A stretch of 64,000 nt of DNA, from positions 1 to 64,000 of the forward strand of contig CAIOAK010000139.1 in the NCBI GenBank assembly GCA_903855945.1. The letters are read 5' to 3'. Below are positions 42,964-52,857 of this stretch, piece after piece (position 1 is the first letter of the stretch; each line of letters opens with the position of its first letter). Below the pieces are notes generated by a model. It did no database searches and was not told where the DNA came from. It saw only the letters and a program-made list of their open reading frames with translations. The stretch is from an uncultured Anaeromyxobacter sp. GTDB lineage: Bacteria; Myxococcota; Myxococcia; Myxococcales; Anaeromyxobacteraceae. The translations under genes and the position numbers were made by a program.

Positions 42964-43911
42964 TCAGAAGGACGAGGGCCTGGTCTGGGGTTTGTTCAGC
43001 GTCCCGAAGATCTGGAAGCCGTAGCCGCCGTCCGGGCTCTTGGCGCTCGCGAGACCCATCTCGATGATCGGCTTGAGCGGCGCGACCTGCTCCTTCCGCC
43101 AGAAGGAATCGGTGGGGCGCAGCTTGAGCCTTCCACTCATCGGCGAGAACGCGAGCTTGGGCTGGAGCTGCACGAAGACCTGGTCGGCGACGATGTTCAT
43201 CTCGTCCCCCTTCGCCTCCAGCGTCGCGAAGTCGGCCCGCCCGTTCTTCAGCGCGCCGCGCACGGTGATCGCGCCCAGTTTCACTGGCGGTACGGTGATG
43301 CCGCCATCCATCCCCGGCACCGGCACCGTCCCGCCTCGGATGGCCCCGTCCTTCACCTGGAAGTCGATGGTCCCGGTGCTCTTCTGGGGATCCTTCGGAT
43401 CCAGGTTCACGTCCAGCTTCCCGGAGAGGATGCCGCCCAGCTCGAGCCCGGTCGCCGCGCGCACCACGCCCGCGCGGGCCAGATCGATCCCCTCCAGCCG
43501 GACCTGGTAGCGCTCCGCCGTCTTGCTCGCCTCGGTGGACCCGGTGACGGTCCCGCCGAAGATCGAGGCGTCGAAGCTGTAGGCCTTCCGCCCGATCAGG
43601 GAGGGCAGGATCCGGATCCCCACCGTGAGCTGCTCGATGGGGATGCGCGCGCCGTCGGAGGTCACCACGATGACCTCCCGGGCCCGGATGCCCAGGAGCC
43701 CCGACGGCGAGAGGTCGTTCACGGTGATCTGGTAGCCCTGGGCTGCCGCATCCAGCAGGAGTCGCTCCTTCACCGCCGCGACCGGGAAGGTGAGACGGAG
43801 CGCCAGCGTGAAGGCGAGCACGAAGAAGAACGCGTAGGCGGCGGTCCGCCTCCAGCCGGTGAGCTTCACCTTGCGGAGGTCGGTGATCCAGGTGCGCGGG
43901 TCGAGCTTCAA
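42964..43911 (-). CDS. gspN: Type II secretion protein GspN
   Basis: 315 aa, last gene of the gsp operon. One membrane helix (about 22-43; AAYAFFFVLAFTLALRLTFPV) is followed by a periplasmic beta-rich domain (GIRAREVIVVTSDGARIPIEQLTVGI, GGILSGKLDVNL) related to AsmA/TamB-like folds. GspN is an optional T2SS component in many systems. The TTG start at 43911 is supported by AGGAGG 5 bases upstream. A 123-base gap to smc contains a short CTACATGTAG palindrome and a T-rich run. Confidence 0.82.
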   Translation of the reverse strand: MKLDPRTWITDLRKVKLTGWRRTAAYAFFFVLAFTLALRLTFPVAAVKERLLLDAAAQGYQITVNDLSPSGLLGIRAREVIVVTSDGARIPIEQLTVGIRILPSLIGRKAYSFDASIFGGTVTGSTEASKTAERYQVRLEGIDLARAGVVRAATGLELGGILSGKLDVNLDPKDPQKSTGTIDFQVKDGAIRGGTVPVPGMDGGITVPPVKLGAITVRGALKNGRADFATLEAKGDEMNIVADQVFVQLQPKLAFSPMSGRLKLRPTDSFWRKEQVAPLKPIIEMGLASAKSPDGGYGFQIFGTLNKPQTRPSSF

Positions 43912-43920
43912 GCCGTCCTC

Positions 43921-44475
43921 CTAGGACTTCATCTGCCAGGTGGAAACCTGCAACGTGACGTCGACCAGGGCGGGATCGTCGTTGCGGGTGGCGACGCGGA
44001 CCTTGCGAACCTTGACCACGCCCGGGCCCCGCTCCAGCGCATCGAGGAGCCGGGCCAGGCGCGGCAGGTCGATGCGGGCCAGGTTCACCTCGACGCTCTC
44101 CTCGGTGAGACCGTCGGCGGTGGTCGGCGTCCCGGGGCGGAGGTCGTTCACCTCCACGCCGGACTGGGCGCCGGTCTGCGAGACGAAGCTCATGAGCTGG
44201 ACCGGCGGCCCCTTGAGCCGCGCCTCCAGCGACTGCCGCTCCGCCTGGGCCTGCCGGTAGCCGCGGGTGAGCTTCCCGATCTGGGCGAACATCTCGGTCT
44301 TCGAGCCGATGCGCGCCTCCCGATTTCCGATGGAGCGGGAGACGCCGGTGGTCACGAGGAAGATCACGAAGAGCACCACGGCCGCGGTGGCCGACAGGAC
44401 CATGACGCGCTCCCGGTCCGAGAGGCGGGCCAGGAAGGCCTCCAGGCTGGCGCGGAGCTGGCGAAGTCGTTCCAT
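43921..44475 (-). CDS. gspM: Type II secretion protein GspM
   Basis: 184 aa bitopic inner-membrane protein, PilO-like. The single helix is at about 24-44 (VMVLSATAAVVLFVIFLVTT), followed by a coiled coil and a ferredoxin-like periplasmic domain (SVEVNLARIDLPRLARLLDALE). It pairs with GspL. It starts 2 bases after the gspL stop. The assignment rests on position and topology. Confidence 0.88.
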   Translation of the reverse strand: MERLRQLRASLEAFLARLSDRERVMVLSATAAVVLFVIFLVTTGVSRSIGNREARIGSKTEMFAQIGKLTRGYRQAQAERQSLEARLKGPPVQLMSFVSQTGAQSGVEVNDLRPGTPTTADGLTEESVEVNLARIDLPRLARLLDALERGPGVVKVRKVRVATRNDDPALVDVTLQVSTWQMKS

Positions 44476-44477
44476 GG

Positions 44478-46055
44478 CTAGCCCTTCCCCCCGGGCGCGG
44501 CGGCGCCCTCGCAGGTGATGTCCGCATCCACCGTGAACTCGAACTTCTGTTCGGTGCCCCGCTTGCGCGCACCGCCCGAGCGCGCGTCGCCGAAGCATCG
44601 GGATCCGCGCAGCGCGGAGACGATCCGGTCCACGTTCTCCGCGGCGTCCGTGGTTCCCTGGAGGTGCAGCTTCTCCCGGGTGATCTCGATGCGGTCGAGC
44701 CGCAGTTGCACCTGCGGCACGCGGGCGGAGAGTTCGGCCAGCACCCCGGCGGCGGAGACGCGCGGGATGGAGGCGCCCACCGTCCCGCGGCCGCGCAGCA
44801 CCGACTCCGCCGTGGCGAAGTCGTCGAAGCACTTGCCCACGAGCCGCTGGGTCACCTCGCACATGGATCGGTCGAGGAGCTTCTCCTGCCGGTTGAGCGC
44901 CACCACCTTCACGACCGACGAGACCACGGCGAGGAGCAGCACGAGCGAGGCGTAGACCGCGAGGCGCTGCAGCCGCTCCCGGACGTCCTGCGTGGAGCGG
45001 GTGCTCGCCATGTCCCCCCGGCGCAGGTTGAGCCGCTGGAAGCGGTTGCCCATCCAGCCCCGGAGCGCGAGCGCGAGCGCCAGTGCGAAGCGGGGGGCGT
45101 CCGGGTCGGGAATGCCCTGCGCGGCCGACCCGGTGAGGCGCAGGGGCTCGGTGGGGATGCCGAGATCCTGGGTGAGCATCGGGGCGACCGGTCCCCAGGC
45201 GCCCACGCCCCCGGCGAGGCGGATGCGGACCACGGGGCGGCGCGAGGGGCGGGCCTCGAAGGCGTGCAGGGTGGCCCGGATCTCCCGCAGGAGCGGCGTG
45301 AGGCCGGCCAGGAGCGCGGCACCCCCGGACTCCTCGGCGAGCCAGCCGGGCAGCGAACCCTCGGCGGGCGAATCGTCCGGGTTCCGCCCCGCGGCACGGG
45401 CCGCGGCGCGCAGGAGGTTCGTCGCGCCGGTCGAGAAGGTCCGGGCGAAGAGGCAGTGCCCACCCGAGACCACGCAGGCGTGGGTCCGCTCCACGCCCAC
45501 GTCGAGCACCAGCTCCGCCTCGCCGGCCGGTGCCGGATCGGCCACCGCGCCGGCTGCCCACAGGGCCGCCAGCACCGGCCCGCCCGGGGTGATCACGGCC
45601 GGGTCCACGCCGACGCGCGCCAGGTCCTCGATGCAGCCGGAGAGGTCGGTGCGCTTGGCGAGCCCGATGAAGAGGTCGCTCCGACCCTCCTGGGCGTCCA
45701 GGACCTGCCAGTCCCAGGCCACCTGATCCAGGTCGAAGGGGATGGCCGCCTCCACCTCGTACTGCACCGTCTGCTCGATGCGCCGCGCGTCGACGAAGGG
45801 GAGCGTGACGAGATGCGAGGCGGCCACGCCCGGCAGCGACGCGACGGCCGCATGGTCCCCCGACCAGGCGCGCGCCGCGAGCAGCGCGCCCACGGCCGTG
45901 GCCACGCGCTCCCCGGCGGCCGGGCCGCCCTCCACGGCGGGGGGGACCGGTTCCTCGGCGGCGCCGGTCACCGTGAAGCCGCGAAGGGTGGTCTCGAGCA
46001 GCACGGACTTGATGCGCCGGGAACCGAGATCGAGTCCGAGAACGAAATGGGACAT
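44478..46055 (-). CDS. gspL: Type II secretion protein GspL
   Basis: 525 aa, in effect a PilM-PilN fusion. The cytoplasmic actin-like part (about 1-340) opens FVLGLDLGSRRIKSVLLET and has VLDVGVERTHACVV and IRLAGGVGAWG loops. A membrane helix follows (about 360-385; LAVYASLVLLLAVVSSVVKVVAL), then a periplasmic domain. It recruits the GspE ATPase to GspM/F. The periplasmic part has several cysteines (MCEVTQ, KCFDD, RCFGD, ITCEG). The cytoplasmic part is longer than usual and includes a recognisable LNLRRGDMA junction just before the helix, like the PilN N-terminus. Confidence 0.9.
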   Translation of the reverse strand: MSHFVLGLDLGSRRIKSVLLETTLRGFTVTGAAEEPVPPAVEGGPAAGERVATAVGALLAARAWSGDHAAVASLPGVAASHLVTLPFVDARRIEQTVQYEVEAAIPFDLDQVAWDWQVLDAQEGRSDLFIGLAKRTDLSGCIEDLARVGVDPAVITPGGPVLAALWAAGAVADPAPAGEAELVLDVGVERTHACVVSGGHCLFARTFSTGATNLLRAAARAAGRNPDDSPAEGSLPGWLAEESGGAALLAGLTPLLREIRATLHAFEARPSRRPVVRIRLAGGVGAWGPVAPMLTQDLGIPTEPLRLTGSAAQGIPDPDAPRFALALALALRGWMGNRFQRLNLRRGDMASTRSTQDVRERLQRLAVYASLVLLLAVVSSVVKVVALNRQEKLLDRSMCEVTQRLVGKCFDDFATAESVLRGRGTVGASIPRVSAAGVLAELSARVPQVQLRLDRIEITREKLHLQGTTDAAENVDRIVSALRGSRCFGDARSGGARKRGTEQKFEFTVDADITCEGAAAPGGKG

Positions 46056-46057
46056 GG

Positions 46058-47329
46058 CTATTCCTCGCGCCAGTGGAGGATTCGCCCCAGGTCGGCCTGG
46101 AGCGCTCCGGCGCGGCTATCCATCGTGACGACCGCGTCGATCGTCCTCTCCACGTTCCCGGCACGGCCGGTGGCGCGGATGGTGTAGGTGCTCGACTTGT
46201 TGCCGAAGGGGCTGCGGGTGTCGGTGTTCTGCGCCTGGAGGTAGATGGGCTGGAGCTTCAGCCCCAGCGCCTGGAGCACGGTGGCGAACTGCTGCACCGT
46301 GATGGTCATGAAGGGCAGCGGCCGGGCCAGCCGCAGCGCCGCCTCCAGCTTCTGGGGAAAGGTGGGATCGAGCAGCGGTACCTGGGGTACTCCGGGCGGG
46401 TCGGACATGAGAAGCGCGTTCACCAGGATCTGCTCCGGGTCGGTGTTGTTCACGTTGATGGTCGCGTTCACGTCCGGGTAGACCGTGAGGTGGTCGCCGA
46501 TCGCGGCCACGAGGGCGTCGCCGAAGCCGGCCACCAGGTAGAGCTCGTCCAGCGAATCGAAGCGGGCGTTCTTGGCCCGGTACCGATCGTCCCCGCGATC
46601 GTAGTACTGGTTCTCGTCGCCGAAGCCCTTCTCGAACGGGGCGAGCGGGTTGGCGCCGATCGAGCTCGTGGTGGTGTCCTCGTCCACCCAGTCCCGCAGC
46701 GCCGCGGCCACGTCCTTGCGGGTGAGGCGGTTCCCGAAGTCGTCCTCCCGGTCGAAGAGGACATCGTAGCGCGGATCGCGGATGGCGAGCAGGAAGCGCT
46801 GCAGCTGCGGGGCCGCCACGGTGTTCAGGCCGGCCAGCTGGGCCACGTTCACCTTCCGGTCCTCGTCCTCGATGACGGCGTGGAAGCTCTCGTCGCGCCG
46901 GCCCGAGCGGGACTCGGTCCCGAGCAGGTTGGCGATGACGCCGTTCTCCACGGGAATGGCGTCCCAGAGCCGGAAGGAGAAGGAGGAGCCCTGGGCGGCG
47001 GAGGCCAGCGCACCGACGGCGGCCCCGGCGGCGGCCCCGGCCGCGGCCGGCAGCGGGGCGGAGGCCATTCCAGAGAGGGCCTGTCCGGCCACGCCGCCGG
47101 CCTGGTCGAGCTTCTGCTGGAAGTGGAGCACGAGCCGCGACAGCGCCACCGCTCCGCGCGCCTGCTGGGTGGCCCGCAGCTCGTCCCGGGCGTTGGCCGC
47201 GATCTGGAGGGAGACGCGCGTGTCGTAGGCGAGCTCCGTGGCGAGCACCGTGACGATGGCCACCACCATGAGGACCAGGAGGAGGGCGGCTCCGCGCTCG
47301 CCGGGCGCGCTGTGCGGGATCCGGGTCAT
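46058..47329 (-). CDS. gspK: Minor pseudopilin GspK
   Basis: 423 aa, the large tip pseudopilin. The leader ends GERG before AALLLVLMVVAIVTVLATELAYD, a prepilin helix without the usual Glu5, as is typical for GspK. An Ala/Gly-rich insertion (about 85-105) is followed by a helical domain with the calcium-type acidic region (DWVDEDTTTSS and DENQYYDRGDDRYR) and INVNNTDPEQILVNAL. It caps the pseudopilus with GspI and GspJ. It starts one base after the gspJ stop. Confidence 0.92.
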   Translation of the reverse strand: MTRIPHSAPGERGAALLLVLMVVAIVTVLATELAYDTRVSLQIAANARDELRATQQARGAVALSRLVLHFQQKLDQAGGVAGQALSGMASAPLPAAAGAAAGAAVGALASAAQGSSFSFRLWDAIPVENGVIANLLGTESRSGRRDESFHAVIEDEDRKVNVAQLAGLNTVAAPQLQRFLLAIRDPRYDVLFDREDDFGNRLTRKDVAAALRDWVDEDTTTSSIGANPLAPFEKGFGDENQYYDRGDDRYRAKNARFDSLDELYLVAGFGDALVAAIGDHLTVYPDVNATINVNNTDPEQILVNALLMSDPPGVPQVPLLDPTFPQKLEAALRLARPLPFMTITVQQFATVLQALGLKLQPIYLQAQNTDTRSPFGNKSSTYTIRATGRAGNVERTIDAVVTMDSRAGALQADLGRILHWREE

Positions 47330-47330
47330 T

Positions 47331-47999
47331 CTAGAAATCGAGCGGGCGGATGATGGCCACCCGGGCCTGGGTCTCGAAGGTCCGGCTGTTCCCGTCGGGC
47401 ATGCGCATGGAGAGCTGCATCCGCACCCGCGGGGGAAGGAGGGTCCGGTCGCCCGGCGCCGTGGACCAGTCGCGGAGCCACTCCTGCTTCTGCCAGTCCC
47501 AGTACTCCACGTCGAACCCCGCCACGTGGTGGAGCAAGAGCGACCGGACGCCGCCCCGGTCGGGCTCGTCGTCGATGCGGACCTTCTCGCGGCGGAAGAG
47601 GGCGTACTCGTTCGGGAAGTCGGGATCGGAGTCGAGCGAGTACTCGATCACCGACTGATCGGACTCCCGCGCGTCGCGGATCCCGCGGACGTGGGCCATG
47701 GTGGCGAAGAGCAGCGTGTCGCGCTCCCCGCCGTCCCGCCCCTTGAACACCGTCGGCCGGTCCCGGTAGCGCGCGCGGTCGTAGTGCTCGGAGACGAACG
47801 CGCCGGAGACCTCGCGCGCCATCCGCGTGAGGGCCGCACGGGCGCCGCCCACGCGCTCGTCCTGCTCCTCGACCGTCTGCCGGGCTGCGGCCGAGCGGGA
47901 GAAGGCCCCGAGCGCCATGGCCCCCACCACCGCGGTGATGGCCATGGCGATGAGCACCTCGACCAGCGTGAAGCCGCGCGGGGTGGCGGGCGCCATCAC
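47331..47999 (-). CDS. gspJ: Minor pseudopilin GspJ
   Basis: 222 aa. The prepilin site is RG/FTLVEVLIAMAITAVVGAMAL, with Glu5 present. The domain contains LTRMAREVSGAFVSEHYD and the C-terminal RTFETQARVAIIRPLDF. The GTG at 47999 (or the adjacent ATG at 47996) overlaps the gspI stop; GGAGG lies 6 bases before the GTG. Confidence 0.92.
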   Translation of the reverse strand: MMAPATPRGFTLVEVLIAMAITAVVGAMALGAFSRSAAARQTVEEQDERVGGARAALTRMAREVSGAFVSEHYDRARYRDRPTVFKGRDGGERDTLLFATMAHVRGIRDARESDQSVIEYSLDSDPDFPNEYALFRREKVRIDDEPDRGGVRSLLLHHVAGFDVEYWDWQKQEWLRDWSTAPGDRTLLPPRVRMQLSMRMPDGNSRTFETQARVAIIRPLDF

Positions 48000-48748
48000 T
48001 TCGCGCCTCCGGCCGGCATCTGCGTCCCGATCCGGGTGGGGGCGGCTGCCGGGACCGCCGCCGGCGCACCGGCCACGTTGCGGGTGGGCGCCGCCATGCC
48101 GGCCGGGATGTCCGGGTTCTCGCCGCGCGCCCCGCCGGGCGCCTTGGCGTTGATCACCACCCAGTAGGTGGAGAGTTCGAAGCCCTGCTCCGCCTTGCCG
48201 TCCATCCAGGAGACCCGGAGCGTCACGTGCCGGACGCCCTTCTTGAGCTCCTCGGCGAAGGCGGTCACCTGCCCCTGGAGGACGCCCCCGAGCAGGCCGC
48301 CCGTGAGCGAGGTGGTGGGCCCGCCGCCGCCTCCGCCCCCGGAGGCGCCCGCGCCGCCCCCCGTGCCGAGCAGCTTCCCGAGGAGCTCCTGGCCGCCCCC
48401 GTCGGAGCCCCCGCCCAGGAATACCGACAGGATCCGCTCGGCGGTGATCTCGGCGGTGGGCTTGCGGATCGCGAGCGACCAGCGCATGCCGGGCTGCCCC
48501 TGGTCGGAGAAGTTGCCGTCGTCCTTCTGGTCGAAGTCGGTGAAGCCGCTGTCGTCGTACTTCTCCTCGAGCTCGGCCATCTTCCCCTGGGCGAGCAGGG
48601 TGGCCACCGACATCTCGCGGGCGTACCCGTAGTTGCGGAGCGCGCTGCCGGACAGGCTGGCCACGGCCATGAGCGACCCGGCCAGGACGGCGAGCGCCAC
48701 CATCACCTCGAGCAGCGTGAAGCCGCCGGTCGGACGGGGGCGCCTCAC
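47996..48748 (-). CDS. gspI: Minor pseudopilin GspI with a Gly-rich insertion
   Basis: 250 aa, roughly twice the usual 120-130. The prepilin site is GG/FTLLEVMVALAVLAGSLMAV. The core (about 10-105 and 165-205; HVTLRVSWMDGKAEQGFEL) is interrupted by a Gly-rich segment (about 110-160) with runs such as GGGAGASGGGGGGGP. A Pro/Ala-rich tail follows (about 210-250). Both extras would lie outside the pseudopilin fold. The GTG start overlaps the gspH stop (GTGA). Confidence 0.9.
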   Translation of the reverse strand: MRRPRPTGGFTLLEVMVALAVLAGSLMAVASLSGSALRNYGYAREMSVATLLAQGKMAELEEKYDDSGFTDFDQKDDGNFSDQGQPGMRWSLAIRKPTAEITAERILSVFLGGGSDGGGQELLGKLLGTGGGAGASGGGGGGGPTTSLTGGLLGGVLQGQVTAFAEELKKGVRHVTLRVSWMDGKAEQGFELSTYWVVINAKAPGGARGENPDIPAGMAAPTRNVAGAPAAVPAAAPTRIGTQMPAGGAK

Positions 48749-49380
48749 CGCGGTGCCTCCGGGATCCCGGTGACGACCCGCGCCCGTCCGGTGAGCGGCT
48801 GGGTCACGACGGTGTAGGCATTCGTCCCGTCGGCCACCGGGATCTGGACCCGGTCGGCCTGCCCCTGCGGGTAGAAGTAGACGTAGGCCTTGCCCTTGGT
48901 CTGCGGGTCGCGCTGCCGCGGGGTCCAGACCTTCTCGAAGGCCGCGCCCCCGCGGAGGCGCCGCTTCTGGACCTGGCGGTCCCGGAACTCGGCGAACTTC
49001 GCGCGGGCGAGGAACTTGCGCTTCTCGGCGTCGGGTTCGTCGGAGAACCCGCGCGCCAGCCCCCGCTCGTCGTCCTCGGCCACGCCGTCCTTGCCCATGA
49101 CCGGCTGGCCGCGGCGCCCCGAGCCGGTGCCGGTGGTGCACTCGGCCCACCACTCGCGGGCGTCCATGTCCAGCACCATCCGGCAGGTCTGGTGGCGAAG
49201 CGCCGCGGTGTCGAAGAGGTACCGGTAGGCGCCGGCGATCTCGCCCGCCGCCGACCGGGCGTTGGCGCCCGTGAGGGAGTTCACCGCCGGTGCGGCGGCC
49301 AGCGCCATCACGCCGATCACCGCCACGACGATGAGCACCTCGATGAGGGTGAAACCCCTCGGCTGGCGAACCCCGCGCAT
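48745..49380 (-). CDS. gspH: Minor pseudopilin GspH
   Basis: 211 aa. The prepilin site is RG/FTLIEVLIVVAVIGVMALAAAP with Glu5. The rest contains a charged insert (about 95-150) and the GspH-type C-terminal strands (AYVYFYPQGQADRVQIPV). It starts 19 bases after gspG and is coupled to gspI. Confidence 0.88.
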   Translation of the reverse strand: MRGVRQPRGFTLIEVLIVVAVIGVMALAAAPAVNSLTGANARSAAGEIAGAYRYLFDTAALRHQTCRMVLDMDAREWWAECTTGTGSGRRGQPVMGKDGVAEDDERGLARGFSDEPDAEKRKFLARAKFAEFRDRQVQKRRLRGGAAFEKVWTPRQRDPQTKGKAYVYFYPQGQADRVQIPVADGTNAYTVVTQPLTGRARVVTGIPEAPR

Positions 49381-49399
49381 CGCTCCCGGCGTCCACGCC

Positions 49400-49804
49400 T
49401 CAGGGGTTGACGATGTCGGCGTTGACCCCGTCGCCGCCCGCCTGCCCGTCCGCGCCGTACGACTTGATGTCGAAGGAGTCGGTGTGGACCTGGCCGGGGA
49501 AGAGGTAGACGTAGGTGTGCCCCCAGGGGTCCTTCAGCTGCGGCTTGCACTTCCCGGACGTCACCACCGCCTGGAGCCCCTCCTCGGTGGACGGATAGCG
49601 CCCCTTGTCGATCTTGTAGAGGTCGAGGCAGTTCTCGAGCGTGTGCAGGTCGGTCTTGGCCTGCTTCACCTTGGCCTCGTCGAGCTGGCCGACGACGTTC
49701 ACCGCCACCGCGGCGGCGATGATGCCCAGGATGGTGATGACCACCAGGATCTCGATGAGGGTCATGCCGCGCGCTGCGGCGCGGGCGGTTCGGGGTGCGT
49801 TCAC
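49400..49804 (-). CDS. gspG: Major pseudopilin GspG
   Basis: 134 aa. It builds the pseudopilus that pushes substrates through GspD. The leader is VNAPRTARAAARG, cut before MTLIEILVVITILGIIAA (Met at +1 in place of Phe, as in many GspG proteins; Glu5 present). The conserved core contains KQAKTDLHTLENCLDLYKIDKGRYPSTEEGLQAVV split by turns, and the C-terminal calcium loop DIKSYGADGQAGGDGVNADI. The GTG start lies 3 bases after the gspF stop with GGAGG 6 bases upstream. Confidence 0.95.
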   Translation of the reverse strand: MNAPRTARAAARGMTLIEILVVITILGIIAAAVAVNVVGQLDEAKVKQAKTDLHTLENCLDLYKIDKGRYPSTEEGLQAVVTSGKCKPQLKDPWGHTYVYLFPGQVHTDSFDIKSYGADGQAGGDGVNADIVNP

Positions 49805-49806
49805 TT

Positions 49807-51033
49807 TCAGCCTCCGGCGATGGTGTTGATCTGGAGAATGGGCATCAGGATGGAGAAGACGATGAAGGCCACGGCCACGCCCATCACCACGATCATGATG
49901 GGCTCGAGCAGGGAGGTGAGGGCGGCCACCTTGGTCTCGACCTGGCTGTCGTAGGCGTTGGCCACGTTGCCGAGCATCTCCTCGAGCTCGCCCGACTTCT
50001 CGCCGATGGCGATCATGTGGTACACCAATGGTGGAAACTCGCCCGAGCGCTTGAGCGGGGCGGCGATGCTCTCGCCCTCGCTGATCGATTCGCGTGCCTC
50101 CTCGATCACCGCGGCCAGGCGGGTGTTCCCCACGATGTTCCGCACGATGTCCAGGGCGGTGAGCAGGGGGACCCCGCTCTTCAGCAGGGTGGCGAGCGTG
50201 CGCGAGAAGCGGGCCACCGCCACCTGCCGGATGAGCGGACCGAAGATGGGGGCGTCGAGGACCCAGATGTCCCAGCGCGCCCGGCCGGCCGGCGTGTTCC
50301 GCCAGCGCAAGAAGAGGTAGATCCCGCCGCCGATCAGGATCCCGATCGCCCACCAGAAGTCGTGCATGAAGGAGGCGAAGCCGATGAGGATGCGGGTGGT
50401 CCAGGGCAGCACCACCTTGGTGTCCTCGAAGACCTTGGTGATCTTGGGGATGACCACCGTGAAGAGGATTCCCATGACCGCCGACCCGATGACGAGCATG
50501 GCGGCGGGGTAGGTGAGGGTTCCCAGGATCTTGGAGCGCAGCCGGGCCTGGGACTCGGTGAAGTCGGCCAGGCGGAAGAGGACCACGTCGAGGGCACCCG
50601 AGGACTCGCCGGCGCGGATCATGTTCACGTAGAGGCCGGTGAAGACCTTGGGGTGCTGCCCCAGCGCGTCGGCCAGCGAGGAGCCCTCGTTCACCCGCTG
50701 CTTCACCGAGGAGAGCACCCGCTTGAGTCGCTCGTTGTCCACCTGCTCCACGAGCGCCGTGAGCGCGTCCACCAGCGGGATGCCGGCGTTCACGAGCACG
50801 GCCATCTGCCGCGTGGCCACCGCCACGTCGTCGGCCTTGATCCGGCCGCCCAGCCAGCGCTTCACGTTCACGTCGGGGGAGGCGGACCGGGCCTGCTTCT
50901 CGCCGGTCACCTCGGTGAGGAAGAGCCCCTCGCGCCGGAGCGCGCCGCGCAGGGTCTTCGGGGAGTCGGCCTCCTTGAGCCCCTCCACGGCCTTTCCGCT
51001 CGAGTCGAGCGCCTTGTACGCGAAGACGGGCAT
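49807..51033 (-). CDS. gspF: Type II secretion inner-membrane protein GspF
   Basis: 408 aa polytopic platform protein. It has two T2SSF domains (about 70-195 and 272-395), each with the FSRTLATLLKSGVPLLTAL or TRQMAVLVNAGIPLVDAL type motif, and three membrane helices. The N-terminus MPVFAYKALDSSGKAVEG is characteristic. It interacts with GspE and GspL. Confidence 0.96.
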   Translation of the reverse strand: MPVFAYKALDSSGKAVEGLKEADSPKTLRGALRREGLFLTEVTGEKQARSASPDVNVKRWLGGRIKADDVAVATRQMAVLVNAGIPLVDALTALVEQVDNERLKRVLSSVKQRVNEGSSLADALGQHPKVFTGLYVNMIRAGESSGALDVVLFRLADFTESQARLRSKILGTLTYPAAMLVIGSAVMGILFTVVIPKITKVFEDTKVVLPWTTRILIGFASFMHDFWWAIGILIGGGIYLFLRWRNTPAGRARWDIWVLDAPIFGPLIRQVAVARFSRTLATLLKSGVPLLTALDIVRNIVGNTRLAAVIEEARESISEGESIAAPLKRSGEFPPLVYHMIAIGEKSGELEEMLGNVANAYDSQVETKVAALTSLLEPIMIVVMGVAVAFIVFSILMPILQINTIAGG

Positions 51034-51042
51034 GGATGCGGG

Positions 51043-52836
<1,794 letters not shown>

Positions 52837-52857
52837 GCGCGCGGGCTCCCGCCCCGG

